A DNA stretch of 64,000 nt from Mycobacterium sp. BK086 (GCA_004362315.1 SNWL01000003.1:1116001-1180000); one strand, 5' to 3'. Shown: positions 33,468 through 43,294, numbered from the stretch's first letter. The notes: generated by a model not told the origin, from the letters alone. Numbers and translations: made by a program.

Positions 33468-34619
33468 GTGAACGAGGCATACATCATCGACGCTGTCCGC
33501 ACCCCTGTCGGTAAGCGCAAGGGCGGACTGGCCGGTGTGCATCCGGCCGATATGGCGGCACACGTGATCAAGACGCTCGTGTGGCGCCATGACATCGATC
33601 CTGCCGCGATCGACGACGTCATTCTCGGCTGCCTCGACAACATCGGCTCGCAGGCCGGTGACATCGCTCGCACGGCCGCCCTTGCCGCCGGCCTGCCCGA
33701 ATCCGTGCCGGGTGTGACGATCGACCGCCAATGCGGATCTGCCCAGCAGGCAGTGCATTTCGCGGCTCAAGGCGTGATGAGCGGCACGGCCGATCTCATC
33801 GTCGCCGGCGGCGTCCAGAAGATGAGCCAGTTCCCGATTCTCAGCGCGTTCGGCGCCGGCGAACCGTTCGGATCGGTCGACCCGTGGACGGACTGCAAGG
33901 GCTGGGCAGAACGCTACGGCGACCAGGAGATCTCGCAGTTCCGCGGCGCGGAGATGATCGCGCAGCACTGGAACTTGTCGCGCGAGGATAACGAGCGTTT
34001 CGCCTTCGCAAGCCACCAGCGCGCGCTGTCCGCGATCGCCGAGGGGCGTTTCGAGCGGGAGATCACCCCGTTTGCGGGCATCAGTGTCGACGAGGGCCCC
34101 CGGGCCGACACGTCACTGGAGAAGATGGCCGGGCTGCCCACGCTCGTCGAGGGAGGTGTGCTGACCGCCGCTGTGGCCAGCCAGATCTCCGACGGTGCCG
34201 CCGGACTGTTGATCGCATCCCAGGCCGCTGTCGACCGCTTCGGTCTCACGCCCCGTGCGCGGATTCACCATATGTCAGTGCGGGGCGCCGACCCCGTGAT
34301 GATGCTGACCGCCCCGATCCCGGCGACCCAACATGCTTTGAAGCGCACCGGCATGTCCATCGCCGACATCGACGCCGTCGAGATCAACGAGGCCTTCGCC
34401 CCGGTGGTCCTGGCCTGGCTGGCCGAGATCGACGCCGACCCCGAAACCGTCAACCCCAACGGCGGCGCCATCGCGCTGGGGCACCCGATCGGCTGCACCG
34501 GGGCGCGACTGATGACGTCTCTGCTGCACGAGCTGGAGCGCACCGGTGGCCGCTACGGGCTGCAGACGATGTGCGAAGGTGGCGGCCAGGCCAACGTCAC
34601 GATCATCGAACGGCTCTGA
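33468..34619 (+). CDS. Thiolase (acetyl-CoA acetyltransferase, FadA type)
   Basis: This 383-residue thiolase has the nucleophilic Cys C89 in DRQCGSAQQAVH, NEAFAPV near 303-309, H339 in ALGHPIGCTGAR and the second Cys C369 in MCEGGGQANV. It would carry out the last step of beta-oxidation on acyl-CoAs. The start is GTG, without a ribosome site (see the upstream promoter note). A one-base gap separates it from an acyl-CoA dehydrogenase gene, making a small degradation operon. Chain or ring substrate is not defined; the FadA5/FadA6-like layout fits sterol or alkanoate breakdown. Confidence 0.9.
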   Translation: MNEAYIIDAVRTPVGKRKGGLAGVHPADMAAHVIKTLVWRHDIDPAAIDDVILGCLDNIGSQAGDIARTAALAAGLPESVPGVTIDRQCGSAQQAVHFAAQGVMSGTADLIVAGGVQKMSQFPILSAFGAGEPFGSVDPWTDCKGWAERYGDQEISQFRGAEMIAQHWNLSREDNERFAFASHQRALSAIAEGRFEREITPFAGISVDEGPRADTSLEKMAGLPTLVEGGVLTAAVASQISDGAAGLLIASQAAVDRFGLTPRARIHHMSVRGADPVMMLTAPIPATQHALKRTGMSIADIDAVEINEAFAPVVLAWLAEIDADPETVNPNGGAIALGHPIGCTGARLMTSLLHELERTGGRYGLQTMCEGGGQANVTIIERL

Positions 34620-34620
34620 G

Positions 34621-35778
34621 ATGCAACGCTCGCTGTACGGCCCCGACCACGAGGCCTATCGGGAGACAGTGCGGGAGTTCCTGGCCCGCGAAGTCGTTCC
34701 GCACCAAGAAGACTGGGATCAACACCGGTGGATCGACCGTTCGGTGTTCGCGCGCGCGGCCAAGGCCGGTATCTATGCGCTGCAGATCGGTGAGCAGTAC
34801 GGCGGCGCAGGCGAACCCGACTACCGCTACCGCATGGTGGTGTGCGAAGAGGTCGCGCGGGTCAACGCCCTGTCCTTCGGCGTGACGATCAGCTTGCAGG
34901 ACGATCTTGTGCTGCACTACCTGCTCGACCTCACCAATGACGAGCAGAAGCAGCGCTGGCTGCCCGGCTTCGTCGCAGGCGAGATCATCGGCGCGCTGGC
35001 AATGACCGAGCCCGGCGCCGGCAGCGACTTGCGCGGTATCCGCACCACGGCGCAGCGCGACGGCGATCAGTGGATCCTCAACGGCCAGAAGACGTTCATC
35101 TCGAGCGGAATCATGGCCGACGTCGTCGTGGTGGCGGCTCGCACCGACAACACCGGCGGCTCCGGCGATTTCAGCCTCTTCGGGGTGGAACGCGACACCC
35201 CCGGCTTCGAACGCGGACGCAAGCTCGACAAGATCGGCTTGCCCGGACAGGACACTGCGGAGCTGTTCTTCCACGATGCGGTCGTGCCGGCCGCCAACCT
35301 GCTCGGCGAACCAGGCCGCGGCCTGCAGTACCTGATGAGTCATCTTCCGCGCGAACGCCTCGGGGTAACCGCCGAAGCGATCGCCACAACCCGCGCCATT
35401 TTCGAACTGACCGTGGAGTACTGCCAATCCCGCCAGGCGTTCGGCGGACCGCTGACCGACAAACAGCATGTGCGCTTCGAGCTGGCCGAGATGGGCACCG
35501 AGATCGACATCGTGCAGGCCTACGTCGATTCCTCGGTGCTGGCCTACAACGCCGGCGAGTTGACGCCGGTGGATGCCGCCAAGGGCAAGTGGTATGTCAG
35601 TGAGCTGCAGAAGCGCGTGATCGACCGCTGCCTGCAATTGCATGGCGGGTACGGCTACATGACCGAATACCCTGTCGCACGTGCGTATCTGGACACCCGG
35701 GTCAAGACTATCTACGGCGGCACCACCGAGATCATGAAGGAAATCATCGGCCGGGAGATCGCCGGCTCTACGCGGTAA
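34621..35778 (+). CDS. Acyl-CoA dehydrogenase
   Basis: This 385-residue acyl-CoA dehydrogenase has the middle-domain motif LAMTEPGAGSDLRGI (about 125-139), FISSGIMADVVVVAART, VEYCQSRQAFGGPLTDKQ in the C-terminal domain, and the catalytic Glu E370 in YGGTTEIMKEIIG. This is the normal position for short/medium-chain enzymes. It starts 1 base after the thiolase stop. Its 3' end overlaps the reverse membrane-protein gene by 11 bases (35768-35778), a convergent overlap. Confidence 0.9.
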   Translation: MQRSLYGPDHEAYRETVREFLAREVVPHQEDWDQHRWIDRSVFARAAKAGIYALQIGEQYGGAGEPDYRYRMVVCEEVARVNALSFGVTISLQDDLVLHYLLDLTNDEQKQRWLPGFVAGEIIGALAMTEPGAGSDLRGIRTTAQRDGDQWILNGQKTFISSGIMADVVVVAARTDNTGGSGDFSLFGVERDTPGFERGRKLDKIGLPGQDTAELFFHDAVVPAANLLGEPGRGLQYLMSHLPRERLGVTAEAIATTRAIFELTVEYCQSRQAFGGPLTDKQHVRFELAEMGTEIDIVQAYVDSSVLAYNAGELTPVDAAKGKWYVSELQKRVIDRCLQLHGGYGYMTEYPVARAYLDTRVKTIYGGTTEIMKEIIGREIAGSTR

Positions 35779-36460
35779 CGGTTTTCAGAGCCCGGCGCAT
35801 TGCGTCGAACATGATGAAGAACCAGGCTACGAAGACCGCCACCGGAATCCAGAACGCCAGCACCCCGTTCCAGGCCATGGGCCCGGTCGTGAAGAACGGG
35901 ATCGCGCACGCGGGGATGAGGAGCAGACCCACCCACAGGTTGGCGTAGCCCACCCAACGCGGGAACAGTGGCCGCCCGGAGCTGTCCTGCAAGATGGCCA
36001 GACCGATGGCGAAGTACTGGAACGTGAACGGCGCGACCGGCGAGAACGTCATGATGAAACCGAGGTCGTGCAGCGGCTGGAGAACCTGCGGCGGCAGGTC
36101 CGGCCGGTAGGCGACCGCCGACAAGATCACAAAATTGAGTGTGAAGAACACCGTCCCGAAGGTGCCAAGCGCCGTTTGCGCAGTGGCCAGCACCGCGTGT
36201 TCGGACTGACTGCGACGCAACAGAATTCCCACCGCCACGGTGAACGGCACATACATCGTGCCGCCCCAGATGCAGAGCACCATGCCCGCCCGTTTGAGAT
36301 TGGCGTGGTCCGACCAGAGGGCGGTCAAGCCGCCGCCGGTGATCGTCGGAGAGGGTGGCGGCAGGAACCCGGCGAACACCATCCAGCCCAGCAGGACGAA
36401 CGCGATCCCGACCGGTCCGGTCCAGACCAGCAGCATGAGGTTGCGGGTGGATGTCATCAC
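35768..36460 (-). CDS. Six-helix membrane protein, paralog A of the eight-member family
   Basis: This 230-residue protein has six hydrophobic segments (about 9-32, 58-82, 92-118, 130-155, 170-190, 198-220). Family hallmarks are GFLPPPSPT after helix 1, AYRPDL before helix 4, LFPRWVGYANLW before helix 5, and FFTTGPMAWNGVLAFW before helix 6. No catalytic motif is evident and I know of no function. It is the last gene of the SCP2-P450 operon: its ATG overlaps the stop of the FprB-like gene by 4 bases. It probably handles the hydrophobic substrate or organises the enzymes at the membrane (inference). Confidence 0.8.
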   Translation of the reverse strand: MMTSTRNLMLLVWTGPVGIAFVLLGWMVFAGFLPPPSPTITGGGLTALWSDHANLKRAGMVLCIWGGTMYVPFTVAVGILLRRSQSEHAVLATAQTALGTFGTVFFTLNFVILSAVAYRPDLPPQVLQPLHDLGFIMTFSPVAPFTFQYFAIGLAILQDSSGRPLFPRWVGYANLWVGLLLIPACAIPFFTTGPMAWNGVLAFWIPVAVFVAWFFIMFDAMRRALKTVTA

Positions 36461-38049
36461 TGCCTCCGCGCTACGGCCACCAATTCTGCTGCGTCGGAAT
36501 ACTTCACCCGCGGCCGCGCACTGCCGGCGGCTCGGTCTCGCTCGGCGGCATCGATCGTCCGCCAGCCCTGCCAGTCGACAACGGGAACGCTCCTCGACGC
36601 CAGCAGCGCGTCCACGTCACTGTTCGTGCCCACGGGCCGCCCGAGCCTGCCGGCCATGAAATCCTCGAACAGTGCGTCGACCGTCTCGAGCGCGCATCCC
36701 CGGTTGGTGCCGATGACTCCCCGTGGACCGCGTTTGATCCAGCCGGTGGCATACACGCCGGGCACTGTCTGTCCGTCGGCCAGCACCCGCCCGCCTTCGT
36801 TCGGCACCACCCCGCGCGAGGCGTCGAACGGCAGATCCGCAATCGGTGTACCGCGATAGCCGATCGACCGCAGCACCATGGCGGTATCGATGGTCTGCTC
36901 GCCCTCCCCCGTCCGCACGCGCAAACCTTCCACTCGCTGCGCGCCGACGAGTTCGACGGGCGTGGTGGAGAACCGGAACACCAGTCGCTTGTTTCCGGGT
37001 GTGGCTGTCCTGCGACGGTATTCGACCGCGATGTCGTATTTGAGGGCGCGTTCGAAGTCGTCGTCCGGACGGTCTCCGAGCTCGCCTTCGATCGCGATGT
37101 CGACCCCGGCGATCTCACCCAGCGCCAGGAACTCACCGACCGAGAACGCCGCGTCCGCGGCACCGCGACGGGCCAGGATGACGACCTCCTGGATGGACCC
37201 GGCCGTCAATCGCCGCAACGCGTGGTCGGCGATGTCGGTGTTCGCCAGTGCATCCGGCGTCATCAGCAAGACACGGGCCACGTCGAGTGCCACGTTGCCG
37301 TTGCCGATGATCACCACGCGGGGCGAATCGAGGTCCGGGTCGTCGTGGACATGGTCGGGATGACCGTTGTACCAGGCCACGATGTCGGCCGCTGCGTGGT
37401 GGCCGGGCAGGTGTTCGCCGGGGACGCCGAGGCTGCTGCTGGCGGAGGCTCCGACGGCGTAGATGACGGCGTGGTGGTGGGCCAGGAGCTCGTCGTGACT
37501 GATGTCGGAGCCGACCGCAACGTTGAAGTAGCACCCTGCGCCTGGGCCGCCCAATGCCGGTTCGAAGAGGCTGACGACCTCCTTGGTGCGCTGGTGATCT
37601 GGCGCCACACCCGAGCGGATCAGCCCGAACGGAGTGGGCAGTCGCTCAAAGACATTCACCTCGACACCGTCGTTCTCCAGCAACTCGGCGGCGGCGTAGC
37701 AGGCCGCGGGGCCCGACCCCACGATCGCGACGCGCAAAGCACCGGAGGGAACAGCGGGCCGCACCGCCACGGGCGTCGCCGCGCGGGTCCTGAGCGGTTG
37801 CCGCGCGAAGAAATCGGCGTTGATGTCCCGGAACTTCGCCTGCCCGGTCGGCAGGTCGTCCTCGTAGTAGATGGCGCCGACCGGGCACACCTGCAGACAC
37901 GCCCCGCAGTCCACGCACGCCGCCGGATCGATGTACAGCATCTGGTTGCCGACGCCTGAGGCGTTCGGCACGGGCCGAATGCAGTCGACGGGACATGCTG
38001 GCACGCAACTGGCGTCGGTGCAGCAGTTCTGGGTGATCACGAAGGCCAC
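36457..38049 (-). CDS. fprB: Ferredoxin-NADP+ reductase with N-terminal ferredoxin domain, FprB-like
   Basis: This 530-residue fusion has a seven-iron type ferredoxin domain (about 1-75) with two cysteine clusters, CTDASCVPACP and CVDCGACLQVCP. It then has an adrenodoxin-reductase-like flavoprotein (about 105-530) with VAIVGSGPAACYAA for FAD, IGNGNVALDVARVL for NADP+, and GWIKRGPRGVIGTN. It shuttles electrons from NADPH to a ferredoxin and on to P450s. M. tuberculosis FprB has the same fusion and is somewhat longer. With the ferredoxin gene 45 bases upstream it completes the electron chain of the P450 in this operon. Confidence 0.92.
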   Translation of the reverse strand: MAFVITQNCCTDASCVPACPVDCIRPVPNASGVGNQMLYIDPAACVDCGACLQVCPVGAIYYEDDLPTGQAKFRDINADFFARQPLRTRAATPVAVRPAVPSGALRVAIVGSGPAACYAAAELLENDGVEVNVFERLPTPFGLIRSGVAPDHQRTKEVVSLFEPALGGPGAGCYFNVAVGSDISHDELLAHHHAVIYAVGASASSSLGVPGEHLPGHHAAADIVAWYNGHPDHVHDDPDLDSPRVVIIGNGNVALDVARVLLMTPDALANTDIADHALRRLTAGSIQEVVILARRGAADAAFSVGEFLALGEIAGVDIAIEGELGDRPDDDFERALKYDIAVEYRRRTATPGNKRLVFRFSTTPVELVGAQRVEGLRVRTGEGEQTIDTAMVLRSIGYRGTPIADLPFDASRGVVPNEGGRVLADGQTVPGVYATGWIKRGPRGVIGTNRGCALETVDALFEDFMAGRLGRPVGTNSDVDALLASRSVPVVDWQGWRTIDAAERDRAAGSARPRVKYSDAAELVAVARRQ

Positions 38050-38094
38050 GACATTCTCCTGATTGGTGGTGCGAAGAGGCCGCTCAGGCCCTCA

Positions 38095-38286
38095 TCATTC
38101 AGTGATCGACAGCGCCCCGGTCGGGCAGTTCGAGACCGCTTCTTCGGCAGCGCTCCGCTCGGATTCAGGTGGCTCGGGGTCGATCACCTGCGACTGCCCG
38201 TCGTCGCCGATCTCGAAGATCGCCGGGGCGGTCATCTCGCACAACCCGATTCCGGAACACTTGGTGTGGTCGACGTGCACCCGCAT
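38095..38286 (-). CDS. 3Fe-4S type ferredoxin, P450 redox partner
   Basis: This 63-residue ferredoxin reads HVDHTKCSGIGLCEMTAP, then AVSNCPTGALSI. The CxxxxxC...CP spacing, with a non-Cys residue in the fourth position, is that of 3Fe-4S ferredoxins that feed actinobacterial P450s. Start and upstream ALDH stop share bases in a TGATG overlap at 38284-38288, so its ATG is clear although the frame remains open upstream. Together with the FprB-like reductase it probably supplies electrons to the P450 at 40478-41749. Confidence 0.9.
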   Translation of the reverse strand: MRVHVDHTKCSGIGLCEMTAPAIFEIGDDGQSQVIDPEPPESERSAAEEAVSNCPTGALSITE

Positions 38287-39665
38287 CAGAACAACTTCCT
38301 CATGAGCTTGAGCGCGCGATCGCTGTACGGCGGGTAGACGATCGACGGATCGGGCCGACTCGGCTTGGCGAGCACCGCGCGCCGGTGCGACAACGCCTCG
38401 AACCCCCACTTACCGTGATAGGCACCCATTCCGCTGGCTCCGACACCGCCGAACGGCAGCTGCGGAACAAGACAGTGCATCATCGCGTGATTGACGACAG
38501 CGCCGCCCGATGGCGTGCGGTCGATGATGTCACGCGCCGACGCCGAGCTCTTGGTGAAGACATAGAGCGCCAACGGCTTCGGCCGGGAGTTGACGAATTC
38601 GACTGCTGCGTTGACAGATTCGACGCGCATGACCGGCAGGATCGGGCCGAATATCTCGTCGGCCATCACCGCGTCGTCCGGCGACGGATCGACGATCACG
38701 GTCGGCTCGATGCGCAGGCCTGCCCGCTCGGAGCCACCGCCGGTGACGACGGTGCCGCTGGTAGTGGCGATGAGCGTTGTCAGCCGGTCGAATTGGCGTT
38801 CGTTGACGATCGGCAGCGACGGCGCGTTGCGGAACTCCGCGATGTTGGCGACGATCTTGGCCACCAGCTCGTCGGCAATCGCAGCGTCGGCAAGCACATA
38901 GTCGGGGGCGATGCAGGTCTGTCCGGAGTTGATCAGCTTGGTGTACGCCAGCCGCCGGGCGGTGACGTCCACGTCGGCGTCGTTGGCGACGATGGCCGGA
39001 CTCTTGCCGCCCAACTCCAGGGTGACCGGGGTCAGGGTCGCGGCGGCCGCGGCCATGATCTTGCGGCCGATCTCGGTGCCACCGGTGAAGAAGGCATGGT
39101 CGAATCCCGACGCCAGCAGATCCTGGGTGGTCTGTGCGTCACCCTCCACGACCCGGATCGCGTCGGGATCCAGGTATTGCGGCACCAGGCGCGCGACGAG
39201 AGCCGATGTCGCCGGAGCCAGCTCGGACGGCTTGATGACGACACCGTTGCCGGCGGCGACCGCGGCCACCACCGGCCCCATCAGCAGATAGAACGGATAG
39301 TTCCACGGGCCGATCACCAGCACGACACCCAACGGGTCGTACTGGATCCAGCCGCGGCCAGGCAGCTGGGCCACGGGCAGCGAAACCCGCTGGCGGGCAA
39401 TCCACTTCCGCAGGTGCTTACGCGCGAACGCCGCCTCGGCCTTCGTCGACGCGACATCGCCCAGCCACGCCTCCACCGGCGTGCGGCCAAGATCGGCCGC
39501 CAACGCCTCGGCGATGTCGGCTTCGCGTTCCTCGCACAGTCGCTCGATGCCGTGCAACTGCCTCAGACGCCAGTCGAGCGAGCGGGTCCGCCCCGTGGCG
39601 AAGACGCGACGGACATCGGTGAGAACCTGCGCCGCGGTACGTGCTTCTGTCTCGTGAATCGTCAA
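38286..39665 (-). CDS. Aldehyde dehydrogenase, class 3 / coniferyl-aldehyde type
   Basis: This 459-residue ALDH has NYPFYLLMGPVVAAVAAGN, GGTEIGRKI, TLELGGKSPAIV (general base Glu) and INSGQTCIAPDY with the nucleophilic Cys near residue 240. The short length and the C-terminal GKWGFEALSHRRAV place it with class 3 fatty/aromatic aldehyde dehydrogenases, which turn aldehydes into carboxylic acids. The start chosen is TTG 39665 (TIHETEARTAAQVL), 8 bases after the SDR stop; no ATG lies nearby. In order it would follow P450 hydroxylation and SDR oxidation of an alcohol. Confidence 0.87.
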   Translation of the reverse strand: MTIHETEARTAAQVLTDVRRVFATGRTRSLDWRLRQLHGIERLCEEREADIAEALAADLGRTPVEAWLGDVASTKAEAAFARKHLRKWIARQRVSLPVAQLPGRGWIQYDPLGVVLVIGPWNYPFYLLMGPVVAAVAAGNGVVIKPSELAPATSALVARLVPQYLDPDAIRVVEGDAQTTQDLLASGFDHAFFTGGTEIGRKIMAAAAATLTPVTLELGGKSPAIVANDADVDVTARRLAYTKLINSGQTCIAPDYVLADAAIADELVAKIVANIAEFRNAPSLPIVNERQFDRLTTLIATTSGTVVTGGGSERAGLRIEPTVIVDPSPDDAVMADEIFGPILPVMRVESVNAAVEFVNSRPKPLALYVFTKSSASARDIIDRTPSGGAVVNHAMMHCLVPQLPFGGVGASGMGAYHGKWGFEALSHRRAVLAKPSRPDPSIVYPPYSDRALKLMRKLF

Positions 39666-39673
39666 GACTGCAC

Positions 39674-40465
39674 TCAGATTTCGGGTGCCGGAACCACACC
39701 GGAGGCCACCGCTCCGCTGATTCCGCCGTCGACGGCGAGCGCCTGTCCGTTCACCCAACGCGCGGCGTCGGAGGCCAGGAACAGCACCACCTCGGCGATG
39801 TCCTCGGGCTCGGCATGGCGGCCCAGCAGTTCCTCGAGACCGTCCAGAGTGTCCTTACCCATCGACTCCTCGAAGTCCACCAGGATCGGCGTCCGCACGG
39901 GTCCGGGCAGGACGGCGTTGATCCGGAAACCCATCTGCGCCATGGCCAGACCCATCGACAGCGTGTAGACCGTGCTGACTTCCTTGGAGAAGTTGTACGC
40001 GTTGCCCTGCTGCGGGTTGGCCTTGAACCAGGCGGCACCTTCCTCAAAGGTGTCGGTGGCCAGCAGATCGCGGATCGCCTCAAGGCGCTCGGGCCAGCCG
40101 AATCCGGCGGTCGAAGACACGATGGTCACCGAGCCGGCGGGCGCCAGCCGCTCGAAGAACGCTTCTGTGAGATGGCGCACCGCAAGCGAATTGACCGCGA
40201 ACACCAGCTCGCCCGCGGCAGTCCCCGGGATGCCGGCGACGTTCATCAGCCCGTCGTATTCGCCGTCCAGCTGTTCCAGCGCGGCGTCGATGCTGGTCGG
40301 ATTGGCCAGGTCCACCTCGATGTGGGTGTGCACCTTGGCAGTCGGGACGTTGCGGTCCAGGCTCGTCACCTCGGCGCCGTGCGCCAGCAGCTGTTCGGCG
40401 ACGGCGTGGCCGATCCCGGAGGCGGCACCGGTGACGACGTAGCGTCGCCCGGAAAAGTCAGCCAT
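39674..40465 (-). CDS. SDR-family dehydrogenase
   Basis: This 263-residue short-chain dehydrogenase has VTGAASGIGHAVAE (11-24), D37 favouring NAD(H), NVAG, and catalytic S118, Y157 and K161. The long segment between Ser and Tyr (GFGWPERLEAIRDLLATDTF) resembles 3-alpha-hydroxysteroid dehydrogenase/carbonyl reductase relatives and several mycobacterial sterol or terpenoid enzymes. As part of the P450 operon, it may oxidise the hydroxyl introduced by the P450. It lies 12 bases after the P450 stop. Confidence 0.85.
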   Translation of the reverse strand: MADFSGRRYVVTGAASGIGHAVAEQLLAHGAEVTSLDRNVPTAKVHTHIEVDLANPTSIDAALEQLDGEYDGLMNVAGIPGTAAGELVFAVNSLAVRHLTEAFFERLAPAGSVTIVSSTAGFGWPERLEAIRDLLATDTFEEGAAWFKANPQQGNAYNFSKEVSTVYTLSMGLAMAQMGFRINAVLPGPVRTPILVDFEESMGKDTLDGLEELLGRHAEPEDIAEVVLFLASDAARWVNGQALAVDGGISGAVASGVVPAPEI

Positions 40466-40477
40466 ATCGGTTGTCTC

Positions 40478-41749
40478 CTAGTCGAGGGTGTAGGGCAGGT
40501 GCTTGACGGCGGTGATGAAGTTCCCGGTCAGATACTCTGGTTCGCCGACCCGCAGATTCGGTGCACGCAAGATCAATTCGCGGAAGATCGACTCCAGCTG
40601 CATCTTCGCCATGAATGCGCCCATGCAGTAATGCGGTCCGCCCCCGCCGTAGCCGACGTGCGGGTTGGGCGAGCGGGTGATGTCGAACTCGTAGGGATTG
40701 GTGAACACCCGCTCGTCGCGGTTGGCCGACGAGTACACCATCGTCACCCAGTCGCCCTTACGAATGTGCTGACCGTGCAACTCGGTGTCCTGCGTCGCGG
40801 TGCGGCGGAACGTCATGACCGGAGTCGTCCACCGGACGAACTCCTCCATCGCGGTCTTGATGTGTCCGTCGAAATCCTTCTGCAGCAGCGCTTTCTGCTC
40901 GGGGAACCGGTCCAGCGCGATGGTGGTGAACGTCGTCGTGGTCTTGGTGGTGTCGTTTCCGGCGACCGACAGAAGCACGAAGTACGGGCCGAGTTCGTCG
41001 TCGGTGAGTTGACGACCGTCCACCTCGGCCTGCACCAGCAACGTCATCAGATCGTTCTCGGGCTTCTCCCGGCGCGCCTGGGCCAGGCCCATGCCGATCT
41101 CGAGCAGCCCGACCATCGAATCGGTGAGCACCTCGGCCGGTTCGCGTCCCGCCGCGACCTCGGGGTCGGCCCAGGCCACCATGCCCTCGGCCAGCTGCGC
41201 CGCTTCGTCGCGTTGCTCGTCGGGCAGACCGAGCATGTCGTAGATCGTCCACATCGGCAGCCGCTTGGAGACCTGCTCGACGAAGTCGCCCTCTTTCGTG
41301 GCGAGCAGATCGTCGACGATTGAGCGGGCCTGATTCTCGATCTGGTCCTTGATCTTGGCGACCTGCCGTGGCGTGAACACGGAGCTGACCAGCCTGCGCA
41401 GGCTCGAATGCTTGGCGCCATCCATGCCGAGGAACGACTGAATGGCGTCCAGCATCTCCTCGGGAACCGCTTCGAAAGTGATGCCCTGCCCCGAACAGAA
41501 GATCTCGGGGTTCTTGCTGACGTAGGAGACGTCCTCGTGCCGGGTGACCACCCAGACACCGTCGATCTCGGGCTCCATCATCGAACCCTCGATCGGGCGG
41601 TGCCAGCTGACCGGCCGTTCGTCGCGAAGGATCTTGAACGACTTCTCGCGATCGTCGAAGCTCTGCGCCCAGAAATCCACCGAGGAGATGTTCACCGGGT
41701 CGAACGGTGGCCGGTCGATAGCTGTCGAAGTGTCGGGCTGGACACTCAT
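40478..41749 (-). CDS. Cytochrome P450
   Basis: This 423-residue bacterial P450 has the I-helix AGNDTTKTT, the ExxR helix (MEEFVRW-type region near 310; full ExxR not clearly placed) and the heme loop GYGGGGPHYCMG with C375 as the axial ligand. The GGGGPHYC loop is shared with CYP125/CYP142-like and related mycobacterial P450s that hydroxylate sterol side chains or terpenes. The ATG overlaps the FadD stop by 4 bases. A complete redox chain (ferredoxin, FprB-like) is encoded in the same operon. Confidence 0.9.
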   Translation of the reverse strand: MSVQPDTSTAIDRPPFDPVNISSVDFWAQSFDDREKSFKILRDERPVSWHRPIEGSMMEPEIDGVWVVTRHEDVSYVSKNPEIFCSGQGITFEAVPEEMLDAIQSFLGMDGAKHSSLRRLVSSVFTPRQVAKIKDQIENQARSIVDDLLATKEGDFVEQVSKRLPMWTIYDMLGLPDEQRDEAAQLAEGMVAWADPEVAAGREPAEVLTDSMVGLLEIGMGLAQARREKPENDLMTLLVQAEVDGRQLTDDELGPYFVLLSVAGNDTTKTTTTFTTIALDRFPEQKALLQKDFDGHIKTAMEEFVRWTTPVMTFRRTATQDTELHGQHIRKGDWVTMVYSSANRDERVFTNPYEFDITRSPNPHVGYGGGGPHYCMGAFMAKMQLESIFRELILRAPNLRVGEPEYLTGNFITAVKHLPYTLD

Positions 41750-43290
41750 GCTGATGCCTCCACGTAGCTTGCTTTCAATATTCGTTTCACGAGTTTTCCT
41801 GTCTCAGAACGCGGTAACTGGTCGACGAAGTCGACCGAACGCGGCGCCTTGAAGTGCGCGAGACGCTCTCGCACGTACCCGATGATCTCGGATGCGAGCT
41901 CGTCGGACGGGCTGACGCCCTCGCGCAGCTGGACGACGGCCTTGACCTGCTCGCCCATCTCCGCATCCGGCACGCCGATGACGGCGGCGTCGAAGATCTT
42001 GGGGTGCAACGCCAGAACGTTCTCGACTTCTTGCGGATAGATGTTCACGCCGCCGGAAATGATCATGAAGGACTTGCGGTCAGTCAGGTACAGGTAGCCG
42101 TCCTCGTCGAGGTAGCCCATGTCCCCCACCGTGGCCCAGTTTTGGTGGGCCGGATGCCGCGAGCCCGCGGTCTTCTCCGGATCGTTGTGGTAACTGAACG
42201 CGGGTTTATCGCGTTCGAAGTAGACCAGCCCGACCTCGCCGGACGGTAGTTCGTTGCCGTCGTCATCGCAGATGTGTGCCACCCCGAGCACGGCTCTGCC
42301 GACCGATCCCCGCTTGCTCTCCCATTCGGCACTCGACATGACCGTGGTGCCGTGGCTCTCGGTCGCTCCGTAGTACTCAGTGAAAATCGGTCCCCACCAA
42401 CCGATCATCGCGTCCTTGACCTCGGGTGGGCAGGGCGCGCCGGCGTGGACGGCAAGCCGCAGGGACGAGATGTCGTAGCGCGTCCGCTGTTCTTCCGGTA
42501 GCTGCAGAAGACGCACGAACATCGTGGGCACCATCTGGGTGACGGTGACTCGATAGCGCTCGATGGCCGCCAGCGCCGCGGCGGGGTCGAACTTCTCCAT
42601 CATGACCACGGTGCCGCCGATCGCGTGCACCGCCGCTGACCACTTCAGCGGCGCGGCATGGTAGATCGGGGCCGGTGAGAGGTAGACATCGGCATTGGTG
42701 ACCGCGAATACGTGGGCGAGCATCATGGCGATGATGTCCGCGCCCGGCTCGTCGACCGAGACTGCGGGCAGCGCCAGTTTGATGCCCTTGGGATGGCCGG
42801 TGGTGCCCGACGAGTACAGCATCTCGGCGCCGCGCGGCTGATCGTCCAGCGGCCCGGGGCGACCCGATTCGCGCAGCTCACGGTACGAGGCGAAACCGTC
42901 GATCGTGCCACCGAATGCGTAGCGGCGGACCAGATCCGGGACCTCGGCGGCCGCCCGGCCGGCCAGCTCGTCGAGGGCGGCGGAGGCGAAAAGCACCTGT
43001 GCGCCGCTGTCGGCCAGGATGTGGGCGATCTCCGGGGCCGTGAGATGCCGGTTGACCGGAGTGATGTAGAGCCCCGATCGCAGGGCCGCCCAGTAGATTT
43101 CGAATACCTCGGCGGCGTTGTCACTCAACACGGCGATCACATCGCCGGGCCGCAGGCCCAGCCCACGCAACGCCGACGCCACCCTGGCGGAGCCCTCGTC
43201 GAGTTCGCCGTAGGTCAGTGTCCGGCCGGTGCCGGCGATGATCACCGCGGGCCGGTCGGGGTCAGTGGCTGCGTGGGTTCCCGGATACAT
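41746..43290 (-). CDS. Acyl-CoA synthetase (FadD type)
   Basis: This 514-residue ANL-family ligase has the P-loop-like YSSGTTGHPKGIKL (about 159-172), YGATESHGT (A5), the hinge DRKSFMIISGGVNIYPQEVE and the C-terminal lysine motif LPRSETGKLVKR. It activates a carboxylate as an acyl-adenylate and transfers it to CoA. It would act on the acid made by the ALDH or on the pathway entry acid. The downstream P450 gene starts in its stop codon (ATGA), and the SCP2 gene precedes it by 4 bases. Confidence 0.9.
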   Translation of the reverse strand: MYPGTHAATDPDRPAVIIAGTGRTLTYGELDEGSARVASALRGLGLRPGDVIAVLSDNAAEVFEIYWAALRSGLYITPVNRHLTAPEIAHILADSGAQVLFASAALDELAGRAAAEVPDLVRRYAFGGTIDGFASYRELRESGRPGPLDDQPRGAEMLYSSGTTGHPKGIKLALPAVSVDEPGADIIAMMLAHVFAVTNADVYLSPAPIYHAAPLKWSAAVHAIGGTVVMMEKFDPAAALAAIERYRVTVTQMVPTMFVRLLQLPEEQRTRYDISSLRLAVHAGAPCPPEVKDAMIGWWGPIFTEYYGATESHGTTVMSSAEWESKRGSVGRAVLGVAHICDDDGNELPSGEVGLVYFERDKPAFSYHNDPEKTAGSRHPAHQNWATVGDMGYLDEDGYLYLTDRKSFMIISGGVNIYPQEVENVLALHPKIFDAAVIGVPDAEMGEQVKAVVQLREGVSPSDELASEIIGYVRERLAHFKAPRSVDFVDQLPRSETGKLVKRILKASYVEASA

Positions 43291-43294
43291 GGCG